Assembly: GCA_030597485.1 (NCBI GenBank)
Contig: JAUVRU010000140.1
Coordinates: 1 to 6,231 of the forward strand
Origin: Anaerolineae bacterium
GTDB lineage: Bacteria > Chloroflexota > Anaerolineae > 4572-78 > NAK82
DNA: 6,231 nt
Direction of reading: 5' to 3'
The position numbers and the translations under genes are program-made. This document shows positions 1-6,056 of the stretch, piece by piece (within the stretch, counting starts at the first letter, position 1; every line of letters begins with the position of its first letter). The notes beneath the pieces are model-generated. The model did not search any database and was not told the DNA's origin. It saw only the letters and a list, made by a program, of their open reading frames with translations.

Positions 1-1261
1 CATTGTGGACCATGCCACCGTCCACCTTCAGCTCCTTCAAAGCCACGCCCGAATCCACTTCCATAGCGTGCAGCACCTCGCGCGTCTGGTAGGCGGTAGC
101 CTCCAGTGCGGCCCGGGCCAGGTGGCCTTTGTTGACGTAGCCGGTCAAGCCGGCGATAACGCCTCTGGCATCCGAGCGCCAGTGAGGGGCAAACAGTCCC
201 GCGAACGCGGGCACGAAATAGACGCCGCCGTTGTCCTCCACCGTTCGTGCCAGGCCTTCAATTTCAGATGACTGCCTGATAAGGCCCAGGTTGTCCCGCA
301 GCCACTTCACCAGCGCGCCGGCGACCGCGATGGAACCCTCCAAGGCATAGATGGCCGGTTGGTCACCCATCCGGTAGGCCAGCGTGGTCAGCAGGCCAGT
401 GTGAGATGTAATCGGCCTGGTGCCTGTGTTGAGCAGCAGAAAACACCCGGTGCCGTATGTGTTCTTCGCCTCGCCCACCCGGTAGCAGGTCTGGCCAACC
501 AGGGCTGCCTGCTGATCCCCCAGATCACCGCAAACCGGGATGGTGTCGGAGAAGGGGCCATCCTCGGATGTTCTTCCCCACGTTTCGGGATCGCTGGATG
601 ACACAATGCGTGGCAGCATCTGTTGGGGGATGCCCAACACGCCCAGGATTTGCTCATCCCAGGCCAGCGTTTCCAGGTTCATCAGCATGGTTCGGCTGGC
701 ATTGGTCACGTCGGTGACGTGAGCGCCGCCGTCCGGCCCGCCGGTCAACCACCAGATCTCCCAGGTGTCGATGTTGCCGAAGATGGCCACGCCGCGCTGG
801 GCCGCATCGCGAACACCCTCCACATTGTCCAGCAGCCATTTGATCTTGGGGCCGGAGAAGTAGGTTGCCAGGGGAAGACCGACCTGAGCCCGGAAGCGAT
901 CCTGCCCCCCATCGGCTGCCAGTTCGTCGCAGAGGCCCTTGGTGCGGGTGTCCTGCCACACGATGGCATTGTGATAGGGTTGGCCGGTGTGCCTGTTCCA
1001 GATGAGGGTCGTCTCACGCTGGTTGGTGACCCCTACGGCAGCGATGTCGCCGGGCAGGGCTCCGGCCTTGGCCACGGCACCTGCGATCACATCCTGGCTT
1101 CGTTCCCAGATCTCCAGCGGATCGTGCTCGACCCAACCTGGCTGCGGATAGAGCTGGTGGTGCTCACTCTGGGCGATGCTGACCGTCTGCCCACCCTGGT
1201 CGAAGAGCATACAGCGGGTACTGGTCGTTCCCTGGTCTATGGCTGCTACGTACTTCGCCAT
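1..1261 (-). CDS. glpK: Glycerol kinase, 3' end cut by window edge
   Basis: Phosphorylates glycerol with ATP to sn-glycerol 3-phosphate in the cytoplasm; FGGY carbohydrate kinase family. I translated the complement through all 420 codons to the window edge and found no stop or frameshift; bacterial GlpK is about 500 residues, so roughly the last 80 are outside. The N-terminal phosphate-binding loop is [11 protein letters not shown] (residues 6-16). The FGGY signature runs from Y134 to N146 ([13 protein letters not shown]). The glycerol-contacting residues known from E. coli GlpK all seem present: R82-E83, W102, Y134, the catalytic Asp D249 in GDQQAAL, and F274 in YGTGCF. The VDGG motif near residue 414 precedes the break. 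This full set argues for true glycerol kinase rather than another FGGY sugar kinase. The ATG is preceded by AAGGGAGG five bases upstream, and this site abuts the stop codon of the preceding PLP-enzyme gene 10 bases away, so the two are almost certainly co-transcribed and perhaps translationally coupled. Confidence 0.96.
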   Translation of the reverse strand, partial: MAKYVAAIDQGTTSTRCMLFDQGGQTVSIAQSEHHQLYPQPGWVEHDPLEIWERSQDVIAGAVAKAGALPGDIAAVGVTNQRETTLIWNRHTGQPYHNAIVWQDTRTKGLCDELAADGGQDRFRAQVGLPLATYFSGPKIKWLLDNVEGVRDAAQRGVAIFGNIDTWEIWWLTGGPDGGAHVTDVTNASRTMLMNLETLAWDEQILGVLGIPQQMLPRIVSSSDPETWGRTSEDGPFSDTIPVCGDLGDQQAALVGQTCYRVGEAKNTYGTGCFLLLNTGTRPITSHTGLLTTLAYRMGDQPAIYALEGSIAVAGALVKWLRDNLGLIRQSSEIEGLARTVEDNGGVYFVPAFAGLFAPHWRSDARGVIAGLTGYVNKGHLARAALEATAYQTREVLHAMEVDSGVALKELKVDGGMVHN

Positions 1262-1271
1262 TGGGCCTCCC

Positions 1272-2516
1272 TTACAACCATGCCAATGCCTGGTCCAAAT
1301 CCTCGATCACATCCTCCGGGTCCTCCAACCCGACGGAGAGGCGAATCAGGCCATCGTCAATCCCCGCTGCGGCCCGCTCCTGCGGAGTCATGTGCTCGTG
1401 AGTGATCGTTGCCGGATGCATGCAGATGGTCCGGCTGGTGCCAAACGTGACCGCGTGAACAACGAGCTCCAGGTTGTTCATCACCGTAGCCGCGCCTTCC
1501 AGGCCGCCAGGCACGACAAAAGAGAGGAGCCCGCCGCTTGCACTCATCTGCTGCTGTGCCAGCCTATGCTGAGGGTGACGGGGCAGTCCCGGGTAGTTCA
1601 CCCGCAGCACCTTGGGATGGTCTGCCAGGGCTCGCGCCACCTTCTGGCCGTTGGCGCTGTGCCGTTCCATTCGAAGGGACAACGTCTCCAGGTACTGTAG
1701 CATCTGCCAGGCCTCCATCGGCTGCATGATGGCGCCGATGAACTCAATGGTGTTCCACCGAATGTCCTCGACCAACGCCTCTGGCCCGACGATAGCACCG
1801 CCGAGCACGGTGGCGTTGCCTGAAAGGAATTTGGTCAGGGAGAGCAAGACGATGTCGGCTCCCAATGCCATGGGCTGCTGCAAGGCGGCAGTTGCCGTGG
1901 TGTTGTCCACCAGAAGCGGCACACTGTGTGAATGCGCCACCTGGGCGACGGCGGCAATGTCGGCCACAGACAGACAGGGGTTGCTGGGTGTTTCCACCCA
2001 CACCAGACGCGTCTTGGCGTCGATCTCTCTATCCCAGGAATTGGGATCTGCCGGGTCGTCGACGAAGTGGAAACCGACGCCGCAGCGCTCGGGGAAGATG
2101 GTCGCTGCCTGCTTGTAGCCCTCGCCAAAGATGTTCAAGGAGGTCACCACGTTGTCGCCAGGCCGAGCCAGGGTGAAAATCAGGCTGAAAAGCGCCTGCG
2201 AACCCGAACTGGCGGTGACAGCCCCTTCCCCGCCCTCGAGCGCCGCCAGCCGCTCCTCCAGCACGCTCACTGTCGGGGTTTTGCTCCGTCCATAAATGTA
2301 GTCGGGAAACTTATCGAAGCGTTGGTAGGGATAGGTCATGGACTGGACAATGGGCGGTACAAATGACCTGAAGTCCTCCACGTTCTTGAGCGGGTGGAAA
2401 CCGGCGTGCAGGGCCCGGGTGTCGAACCCCAGGTGACTGTCGGGGCGGACCGGGCGCGGTGCCTGTGGATCGTACTCCCAGGGGTCCCGCATGAAAAACG
2501 GTTTTTGGTTATGCAT
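1272..2516 (-). CDS. PLP-dependent Cys/Met metabolism enzyme (methionine gamma-lyase / cystathionine gamma-synthase / O-acetylhomoserine sulfhydrylase family)
   Basis: A cytoplasmic PLP enzyme of the trans-sulfuration family, 414 residues from the chosen start against about 380-430 for the family. Visible landmarks, numbered from that start: the YxR phosphate-binding motif Y75-G-R77; SSGSQA near 104-109; ETPSNP with E175; D204 in LLVDNTT, which should hold the PLP ring nitrogen; the Schiff-base lysine K229 in SLTKFLSG; and R392 in [10 protein letters not shown], the substrate carboxylate clamp. The first 45 or so residues are an extra arm. Two positions look unusual: the family's NPT after YxR reads TPT, and the active-site LYGGT segment reads IFGEG, so the tyrosine that normally stacks on PLP appears to be F130. 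This makes the exact reaction (gamma-elimination, gamma-replacement or another) unassignable. It is the second gene of the operon, 43 bases after the methyltransferase gene and 10 before glycerol kinase. The start could instead be the ATG at 2525, three codons upstream. Confidence 0.9.
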   Translation of the reverse strand: MHNQKPFFMRDPWEYDPQAPRPVRPDSHLGFDTRALHAGFHPLKNVEDFRSFVPPIVQSMTYPYQRFDKFPDYIYGRSKTPTVSVLEERLAALEGGEGAVTASSGSQALFSLIFTLARPGDNVVTSLNIFGEGYKQAATIFPERCGVGFHFVDDPADPNSWDREIDAKTRLVWVETPSNPCLSVADIAAVAQVAHSHSVPLLVDNTTATAALQQPMALGADIVLLSLTKFLSGNATVLGGAIVGPEALVEDIRWNTIEFIGAIMQPMEAWQMLQYLETLSLRMERHSANGQKVARALADHPKVLRVNYPGLPRHPQHRLAQQQMSASGGLLSFVVPGGLEGAATVMNNLELVVHAVTFGTSRTICMHPATITHEHMTPQERAAAGIDDGLIRLSVGLEDPEDVIEDLDQALAWL

Positions 2517-2525
2517 TAGGGCCAT

Positions 2526-2529
2526 CTCC
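2526..2529 (-). promoter_or_regulatory. Shine-Dalgarno GGAG that decides the start of the PLP enzyme
   Basis: On the minus strand GGAG directly abuts the first in-frame ATG (2525), leaving no spacer, but lies nine bases before the second in-frame ATG (2516). The second start therefore has normal ribosome spacing. I see no other purine-rich site in the 34 bases between this ATG and the upstream gene's stop codon. Confidence 0.55.
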
Positions 2530-2559
2530 GTCAGAGAGTTGCAGATGGGCGCAGTGCCA

Positions 2560-4008
2560 TCAGCGACTACCGATACGCTCTAGCTCACGCTGGACGACCT
2601 TCCTGATGTCGCGCTGAACGTCGCCGGGCAGGGGTTCCGGCTGGTGGCTGGCGAGAATGTCGTCCACCTGCCTGGCTGCCCGCGTTTCCATGGTGGTGCC
2701 GCCTCGCTTGAGCCAAACCGGGTAGACGTTCTTGTCGGCCAGTTTGGAGTAGTGGGCCTCCCTGAAATGCCCGATCGTGTGCTCGTGCTCCAGGTAGTTG
2801 CCGGTAGGGCCCATCTCTTCGATTACATCCAAGGCCAGGGTCTCGTCATTGACCACCACGCCCGCTGTCGCCGCCCGGATGAAGCCCAGCAGGTCATTGG
2901 CAATGGCAATCAGTTGCAGGGAGCCTTGGAGGCCGGCGTCCATGAACCCGACGTCGTGGACGATGTTGGCACCGTGTATGAGCGCGGTCAGCAAGCTTAG
3001 CATCACCTCAGCGCCGCACTGCTGATCCAGCACCTTCGAGTCGGTTGCACCGCCCAGTCCGAAGACAGGAAGATCGTAGTGCTTCCCCATCGACGTGGCA
3101 ACACCCTGTTCATTGGCCAGCACGTAATTGCCCACCATTGTCTGCAGGTTGTACGGGCCACCGTTCCAGCCGGGAACCGCGACCGGGGTTCCCTCGCGCA
3201 CCAGCTGGCTGAGCACAATGCCCAGCAAGGTCCCCGCGTTCATGGACGCCATACAACCGGCGGTGGTCACCGGCGAATTCACGCCGCCAGCGTTCAGCGG
3301 GATGTACAGCTGCGGCAACCCCTTCTTGGCCAGATACATGCATTTCTGCAACGCCTCGGCGTTGGCGATCAAGCCCGATGTCGGATTGATGTAACAGACA
3401 GCAGAAGGGCAACGCTGGAAGGCCTCAGCTCCACCGGCCACGATCTCGCACATCTCGACCACTGCCACACAGCCTTGAAACTCGGGGGTGACAAAGACGA
3501 TGGGCTTGGTGGTGTTGTTGAGCATAGTCTCCATTTGGTAGCGGTCGTAAACCCGCTGATCCACGTCAGCCGGCAAGAACATCGACATCACGAAGTCGAT
3601 CTCGGGCAGCGCGTCCATGAGAGTGGCTGCCTCCGCCACGTCCCGAAGGACCGGCTTGCGCCGCTGGCCGGTGCGGTGATCCAGGATGTTGAGGCAGTCT
3701 GAACCGCCGCCGTAGTAGGTATTGTAGCCGCCCGCACGTATGGCAACCTCGCCATTACGGTCGCACAGAGCCATACGTGTTGGCGTGGTGGCCAGCGCTT
3801 TCGTCACCATGTGTTCCGGGATCCGAATGCGGGTGCCGTCACATTTGGCGCCGCCTTCCACCAAGAGGTTCCTGGCCAGCTCGTCGTGAACGTCAACACC
3901 TACTCGGGCCAGGATCTCCAGCGTTGCCGTGTGGATCTTTTCGCATTCTTGCTGGCCCAAACGGCTGTGGTGAGCACTGGTCATGGACAAACCGTGGGTT
4001 TCGATCAT
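2560..4008 (-). CDS. MttB-superfamily (trimethylamine methyltransferase family) protein, non-pyrrolysine type
   Basis: Members transfer a methyl group from a tertiary or quaternary amine to the Co(I) corrinoid of a partner protein. This protein has 482 residues, close to the 470-500 usual for the family. Recognisable segments are the N-terminal helix LARVGVDVHD (33-42), YYGGGSDC (98-105), the glycine-rich run GNYVLANEQG (293-302), GLGGATDSKVLDQQCGAE (317-334), and the C-terminal VYPVWLKRGG (428-437). The frame is open throughout with no in-frame amber codon, so it is not the archaeal pyrrolysine-containing trimethylamine enzyme. It belongs with relatives of MtgB, MtpB and MtcB, which act on glycine betaine, proline betaine and carnitine. 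The substrate here is unknown. No corrinoid protein is adjacent in the window. The ATG at 4008 is chosen because GAGGGTGA lies just upstream. A longer frame would begin with TTG at 4083, inside the -35 box of its own promoter. First gene of the minus-strand operon. Confidence 0.92.
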   Translation of the reverse strand: MIETHGLSMTSAHHSRLGQQECEKIHTATLEILARVGVDVHDELARNLLVEGGAKCDGTRIRIPEHMVTKALATTPTRMALCDRNGEVAIRAGGYNTYYGGGSDCLNILDHRTGQRRKPVLRDVAEAATLMDALPEIDFVMSMFLPADVDQRVYDRYQMETMLNNTTKPIVFVTPEFQGCVAVVEMCEIVAGGAEAFQRCPSAVCYINPTSGLIANAEALQKCMYLAKKGLPQLYIPLNAGGVNSPVTTAGCMASMNAGTLLGIVLSQLVREGTPVAVPGWNGGPYNLQTMVGNYVLANEQGVATSMGKHYDLPVFGLGGATDSKVLDQQCGAEVMLSLLTALIHGANIVHDVGFMDAGLQGSLQLIAIANDLLGFIRAATAGVVVNDETLALDVIEEMGPTGNYLEHEHTIGHFREAHYSKLADKNVYPVWLKRGGTTMETRAARQVDDILASHQPEPLPGDVQRDIRKVVQRELERIGSR

Positions 4009-4012
4009 GGAA

Positions 4013-4020
4013 TCACCCTC
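4013..4020 (-). promoter_or_regulatory. Shine-Dalgarno GAGGGTGA fixing the methyltransferase start
   Basis: GAGGGTGA on the minus strand, with its AGGG core seven bases before the ATG at 4008. It matches the 16S rRNA tail well and lies downstream of the predicted promoter, which rules against the longer reading frame starting at 4083. Confidence 0.75.
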
Positions 4021-4047
4021 AACTGATATATGAGGTCGATGAACTGA
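4021..4047 (-). repeat. Direct repeat TCAGTT in the methyltransferase 5' UTR, 21-base period
   Basis: On the minus strand TGTCAGTTCA and TATCAGTTGA share the hexamer TCAGTT (4042-4047 and 4021-4026), spaced 21 bases, two helical turns. A third TCAGTT lies on the plus strand at 4116-4121. The even spacing downstream of the predicted start of transcription would suit a protein bound on one DNA face, but hexamers this short also recur by chance. Confidence 0.3.
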
Positions 4048-4053
4048 CACATC
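4038..4053. promoter_or_regulatory. Possible operator GATG-N8-CATC over the operon start site
   Basis: A four-base inverted repeat, GATG (4038-4041) and CATC (4050-4053), straddles the predicted transcription start of the methyltransferase operon near 4048. The position suits a repressor, but the arms are short and the symmetry does not extend, so it may be coincidental. Confidence 0.2.
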
Positions 4054-4054
4054 A

Positions 4055-4083
4055 ATTCTACCACGCCAGCTATCAGATGTCAA
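4055..4083 (-). promoter_or_regulatory. Sigma-70 type promoter of the methyltransferase operon
   Basis: On the minus strand TTGACA (4078-4083, full consensus) is followed by a 17-base spacer and TAGAAT (4055-4060, one mismatch), with TGG just before the -10 box giving an extended -10. Transcription should begin near 4048, leaving a 5' leader of about 40 bases. The next gene edges are too close for other promoters within the operon, so this one should serve all three genes. Confidence 0.8.
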
Positions 4084-4143
4084 TGGATTTTCTTATGAAT
4101 CCTTTGGTTATCATTTCAGTTCTCCGTTTCAAGGGTATCAGCA

Positions 4144-4172
4144 TTGAAAACCGATGCCGGTTATGGTATAAT
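4144..4172 (+). promoter_or_regulatory. Sigma-70 type promoter of the GntR regulator gene
   Basis: TTGAAA (4144-4149), a 17-base spacer, then TATAAT (4167-4172, full consensus), preceded by TGG for an extended -10. Predicted start is near 4179, giving a leader of about 57 bases. It is back to back with the methyltransferase promoter; the two -35 boxes are 60 bases apart. It may also serve panB, since I see no clear promoter between the regulator and panB. Confidence 0.82.
4149..4162. promoter_or_regulatory. Inverted repeat AACCG-ATGC-CGGTT, candidate operator
   Basis: Perfect five-base arms around a four-base centre, placed between the -35 and -10 boxes of the regulator's promoter. A protein bound here would block RNA polymerase, as expected for autorepression by a dimeric GntR-family protein. 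The right half-site with its flank, GGTTAT (4159-4164), recurs once at 4106-4111, about 23 bases upstream of the methyltransferase -35 box. Binding by the adjacent regulator is inference. Confidence 0.5.
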
Positions 4173-4196
4173 TGCGGCGTTGATGGCTGCAGACTG

Positions 4197-4225
4197 CCAG
4201 CGTGGGATGGTTGCTGCCACGTGGG
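4197..4225 (+). promoter_or_regulatory. Possible leader hairpin touching the regulator's ribosome site
   Basis: CGTGG (4201-4205) and CCACG (4217-4221) can pair around an 11-base loop, and CC at 4197-4198 can add pairs with GG at 4224-4225, part of the GGGAGG Shine-Dalgarno. The same stretch holds an imperfect direct repeat, CTGCCAGCGTGGGA (4194-4207) and CTGCCACGTGGGA (4214-4226). Folding would partly hide the ribosome site. The stem is short and its effect unproven. Confidence 0.3.
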
Positions 4226-4235
4226 AGGTACTCAT

Positions 4236-4910
4236 ATGTCACCACCGGGAGCAAACGAGACATCCAAGGAGAGGATCTACAGAGAGTGGCGCCGCTCCAT
4301 CATCATGGGGCACCGGCGCCCGGGTGAAAGGCTCACTGTCCAGGATCTTGCCGATAGTCACAGCAGTAGCGTGACACCGGTTCGGGATGCGCTGCAGATG
4401 CTGGCTCAAGAGGGGCTGGTGACCATCAAGCCTCGCTCAGGGTACTTCGTGACCCGGGTCACGTTGAAAGGGTTGCGCGATATGCTCGAACTGCGAGAAA
4501 TTCTGGAGCTGGCTGCGGTGGAACGCGCAGCCGGGCGCATCACGGCCGACGAGATTGGGCACCTGGCACAGGTCCACGCCGGTTATGCTGGCGACGACGA
4601 CGAATCGTACGACCGCTACACTGACGAGAACCAACGGTTTCATTACCTCATTGCGGAGGCATCGGGGAATAGTGAGCTGGCTGAGACGCTTGGACACCTG
4701 CACGACCGGCTAGCTCGTTTCATGGTGTTGCGTCGCGCCGGCAAGGTCCAGGAGGTGTCACACGGGCGCATCATCGAGACACTGCGCGCCCACGACGCAG
4801 CTGCCGCTCGACAGGTTATGCTGGACGAGCTGAACGAGACCCGTGACGCGATCCTGGAGCGTGTCATGCAAGAGGACGGTGCCCTGTGGCACATTGGCGC
4901 TGCCAAGTGA
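4236..4910 (+). CDS. GntR-family transcriptional regulator, FCD (FadR) subfamily
   Basis: A 224-residue DNA-binding regulator of normal size for the subfamily. The winged helix-turn-helix spans about residues 10-75: RPGERLTVQDLADSHSSSVTPVRDALQMLAQEGLV, read in two parts at 28-40 and 41-62, followed by the wing RSGYFV (67-72). The FCD ligand domain follows: LRDMLELREILE (80-91), NQRFHYLIAEASGN (132-145) and SHGRIIETLRAHD (175-187). Such domains bind small carboxylates, often with a metal held by Asp and His residues. H136 and H176 are present, but the usual His of the MxxHL helix appears to be E198, and N132 sits where Asp is common. The ATG is preceded by GGGAGG with seven bases of spacing. 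The frame is open for 153 codons further upstream, but that stretch crosses both promoters and has no protein similarity I recognise. Divergent from the methyltransferase operon, so the likely regulator of it and of itself; effector unknown. Confidence 0.94.
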   Translation: MSPPGANETSKERIYREWRRSIIMGHRRPGERLTVQDLADSHSSSVTPVRDALQMLAQEGLVTIKPRSGYFVTRVTLKGLRDMLELREILELAAVERAAGRITADEIGHLAQVHAGYAGDDDESYDRYTDENQRFHYLIAEASGNSELAETLGHLHDRLARFMVLRRAGKVQEVSHGRIIETLRAHDAAAARQVMLDELNETRDAILERVMQEDGALWHIGAAK

Positions 4911-4947
4911 TTGGAAGACCATCCTCAATGTGCGCTGCCCGCCGTGA

Positions 4948-4988
4948 AGCCACTGAAGTTCACCGAAGTCAATCTGCCACAAGTGGCT
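4948..4988 (+). promoter_or_regulatory. Inverted repeat between the regulator and panB
   Basis: AGCCACT (4948-4954) and AGTGGCT (4982-4988) are perfect seven-base arms with a 27-base loop, in the 109-base gap before panB. There is no run of T after it, so it is not a standard intrinsic terminator. The loop side also contains three approximate ten-base units beginning TGAAG, TGAAG and CGAAG (4945-4973). It might be an operator or a processing hairpin. I find no convincing -35/-10 pair in the gap. Confidence 0.3.
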
Positions 4989-5019
4989 AACATACTCAAG
5001 CCAAAGGAGGCTCTTAGAC

Positions 5020-5880
5020 ATGTCCGAACGCAAGAAAGTGACACTCTCGACGCTTTTCAAGAAGAAGGCAGATGGCACTCTCATCACCATGCTCACCTGC
5101 TATGACTATCCCACCGCCCCTTTTCAGGCGGAGGCCGGGGTTGACATGGTGCTGGTGGGCGACAGCCTGGGCATGACCATGCTGGGGTACGATAGCACGT
5201 TGCCAGTGACCATGGACGACATGATGCGTCACGCTCAGGCGGTGCGCCGGGGCACGCCCAACGCCTTCCTGGTGGGCGATATGCCCTACATGACATACCA
5301 ACCATCGGTGGAGAGCGCCATCCGCAACGCCGGCCGCTTCATGGCCGAAGCCAGCTGCGATGCCATCAAGCTGGAGGGCGGGGCTGAGATGGCCGACCGT
5401 GTTGCCGGAGTTGTGGCCGCTGGCATTCCCACCATGGGGCATCTGGGGCTGACACCGCAGAGCGTGAGCGCGCTGGGTGGCTTCCGGGTGCAGGGTCGAG
5501 GGGCGCTCCAGGCCAGGAAGATCATAGACGATGCCAGGGCACTGGAGGAGGCGGGCACGTTCGCCATCTTGCTGGAGATGGTCCCCGATCGCGTCTGCCG
5601 CATCATCACCGAACGGGCCAGGGATTGCGTGATCATCGGCCGGGGCTCCGGGCCGCACGCCGACGGCCAGCTGTTGATCTACCACGATATGTTCGGTCTC
5701 TACCCGAAATTCAAGCCCCGAATGGCCAAGGTCTACGCTGACGCTGGGCAGGTCATCCTCAATGGCCTGAAGGAATACGTGGATGAGGTCACCGGCAAGA
5801 CCTTTCCCCAGCCGGAGAACTGGTTTGGCATGAAGGACGAGGAGTACCAGGAGCTGCTCGGGCTACTGGACGAGGATTAG
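5020..5880 (+). CDS. panB: 3-methyl-2-oxobutanoate hydroxymethyltransferase (ketopantoate hydroxymethyltransferase)
   Basis: Catalyses the first step of pantothenate and coenzyme A synthesis: the hydroxymethyl group of 5,10-methylene-tetrahydrofolate is added to 2-oxoisovalerate to give ketopantoate, in the cytoplasm. It is a TIM-barrel protein of 286 residues; E. coli PanB has 264. Key residues match the E. coli active site: D48-S49 in VGDSLGM (Mg and substrate binding), D87 in VGDMPYM, K117 and E119 in IKLEGG, H141 in GHLGLTPQSV, and E186 in LLEMVP. GGFRVQGRG (153-161) is also typical. Two departures: the family's GIGAG loop reads GRGSG (about 210-214 region, before DGQLLIYHD), and there is an acidic tail ending near ELLGLLDED. 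The start has AAAGGAGG nine bases upstream. No panC, panD or panE is adjacent; instead it follows the GntR gene by 109 bases, so it may be transcribed with it. A folate-linked role beyond pantothenate is possible but unsupported. Confidence 0.93.
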   Translation: MSERKKVTLSTLFKKKADGTLITMLTCYDYPTAPFQAEAGVDMVLVGDSLGMTMLGYDSTLPVTMDDMMRHAQAVRRGTPNAFLVGDMPYMTYQPSVESAIRNAGRFMAEASCDAIKLEGGAEMADRVAGVVAAGIPTMGHLGLTPQSVSALGGFRVQGRGALQARKIIDDARALEEAGTFAILLEMVPDRVCRIITERARDCVIIGRGSGPHADGQLLIYHDMFGLYPKFKPRMAKVYADAGQVILNGLKEYVDEVTGKTFPQPENWFGMKDEEYQELLGLLDED

Positions 5881-5930
5881 CGCGCATCGCCTGAGCGTGA
5901 CCGCGTGGGCAGAGACCCGGTGTAAGGCTG

Positions 5931-6007
5931 CTGCACATTGGTCACACCCGTGCAGAAGCAATCTCTGGGTACTTGCTTGTCCATACTCCAAGTGCAGACA
6001 ATGGAGT
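5931..6007 (+). repeat. Three consecutive small inverted repeats downstream of panB
   Basis: CTGCAC/GTGCAG (5931-5936 and 5950-5955, loop 13), AAGCAA/TTGCTT (5956-5961 and 5973-5978, loop 11) and ACTCCA/TGGAGT (5985-5990 and 6002-6007, loop 11) follow one another with almost no gap. All arms are perfect six-mers. In RNA they would form a chain of weak hairpins, which might stabilise or end the panB transcript. GTGCAGA also recurs at 5992-5998. Confidence 0.4.
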
Positions 6008-6056
6008 CTTGAATGGTCCCATCCAATGAATGGAGAGTGAGGCCGGCAGCGAAGTG

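Noticed and set aside
623..1405. Open plus-strand frame of 260 codons opposite glycerol kinase
   Set aside because: It is the antisense shadow of glpK, which has intact motifs and a good ribosome site; the shadow protein has no recognisable domain.
3079..3702. Open plus-strand frame of 207 codons opposite the methyltransferase
   Set aside because: Lies wholly within the well-supported MttB-family gene and its translation has no family features.
2560..4008. Pyrrolysine-encoding mttB
   Set aside because: There is no in-frame UAG codon, and no pyl genes occur in the window.
4009..4083. N-terminal extension of the methyltransferase by 25 codons
   Set aside because: It would start with TTG inside the -35 box of its own promoter; the ATG at 4008 has a strong ribosome site.
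3777..4235. N-terminal extension of the GntR regulator by 153 codons
   Set aside because: The stretch overlaps the start of the divergent methyltransferase gene and both promoters, and the protein from 4236 already has standard family length.
5014..5685. Open minus-strand frame of 223 codons opposite panB
   Set aside because: Antisense shadow of a clearly conserved gene; its His- and Gly-rich translation resembles no family I know.
5895..5910. T-box-like string GTGACCGCG after panB
   Set aside because: The match to the T-box core is partial, and there is no room upstream for a specifier stem because panB ends at 5880.
5931..5955. Intrinsic terminator for panB
   Set aside because: The hairpin has six pairs with a 13-base loop and is followed by GC-mixed sequence without a T run.
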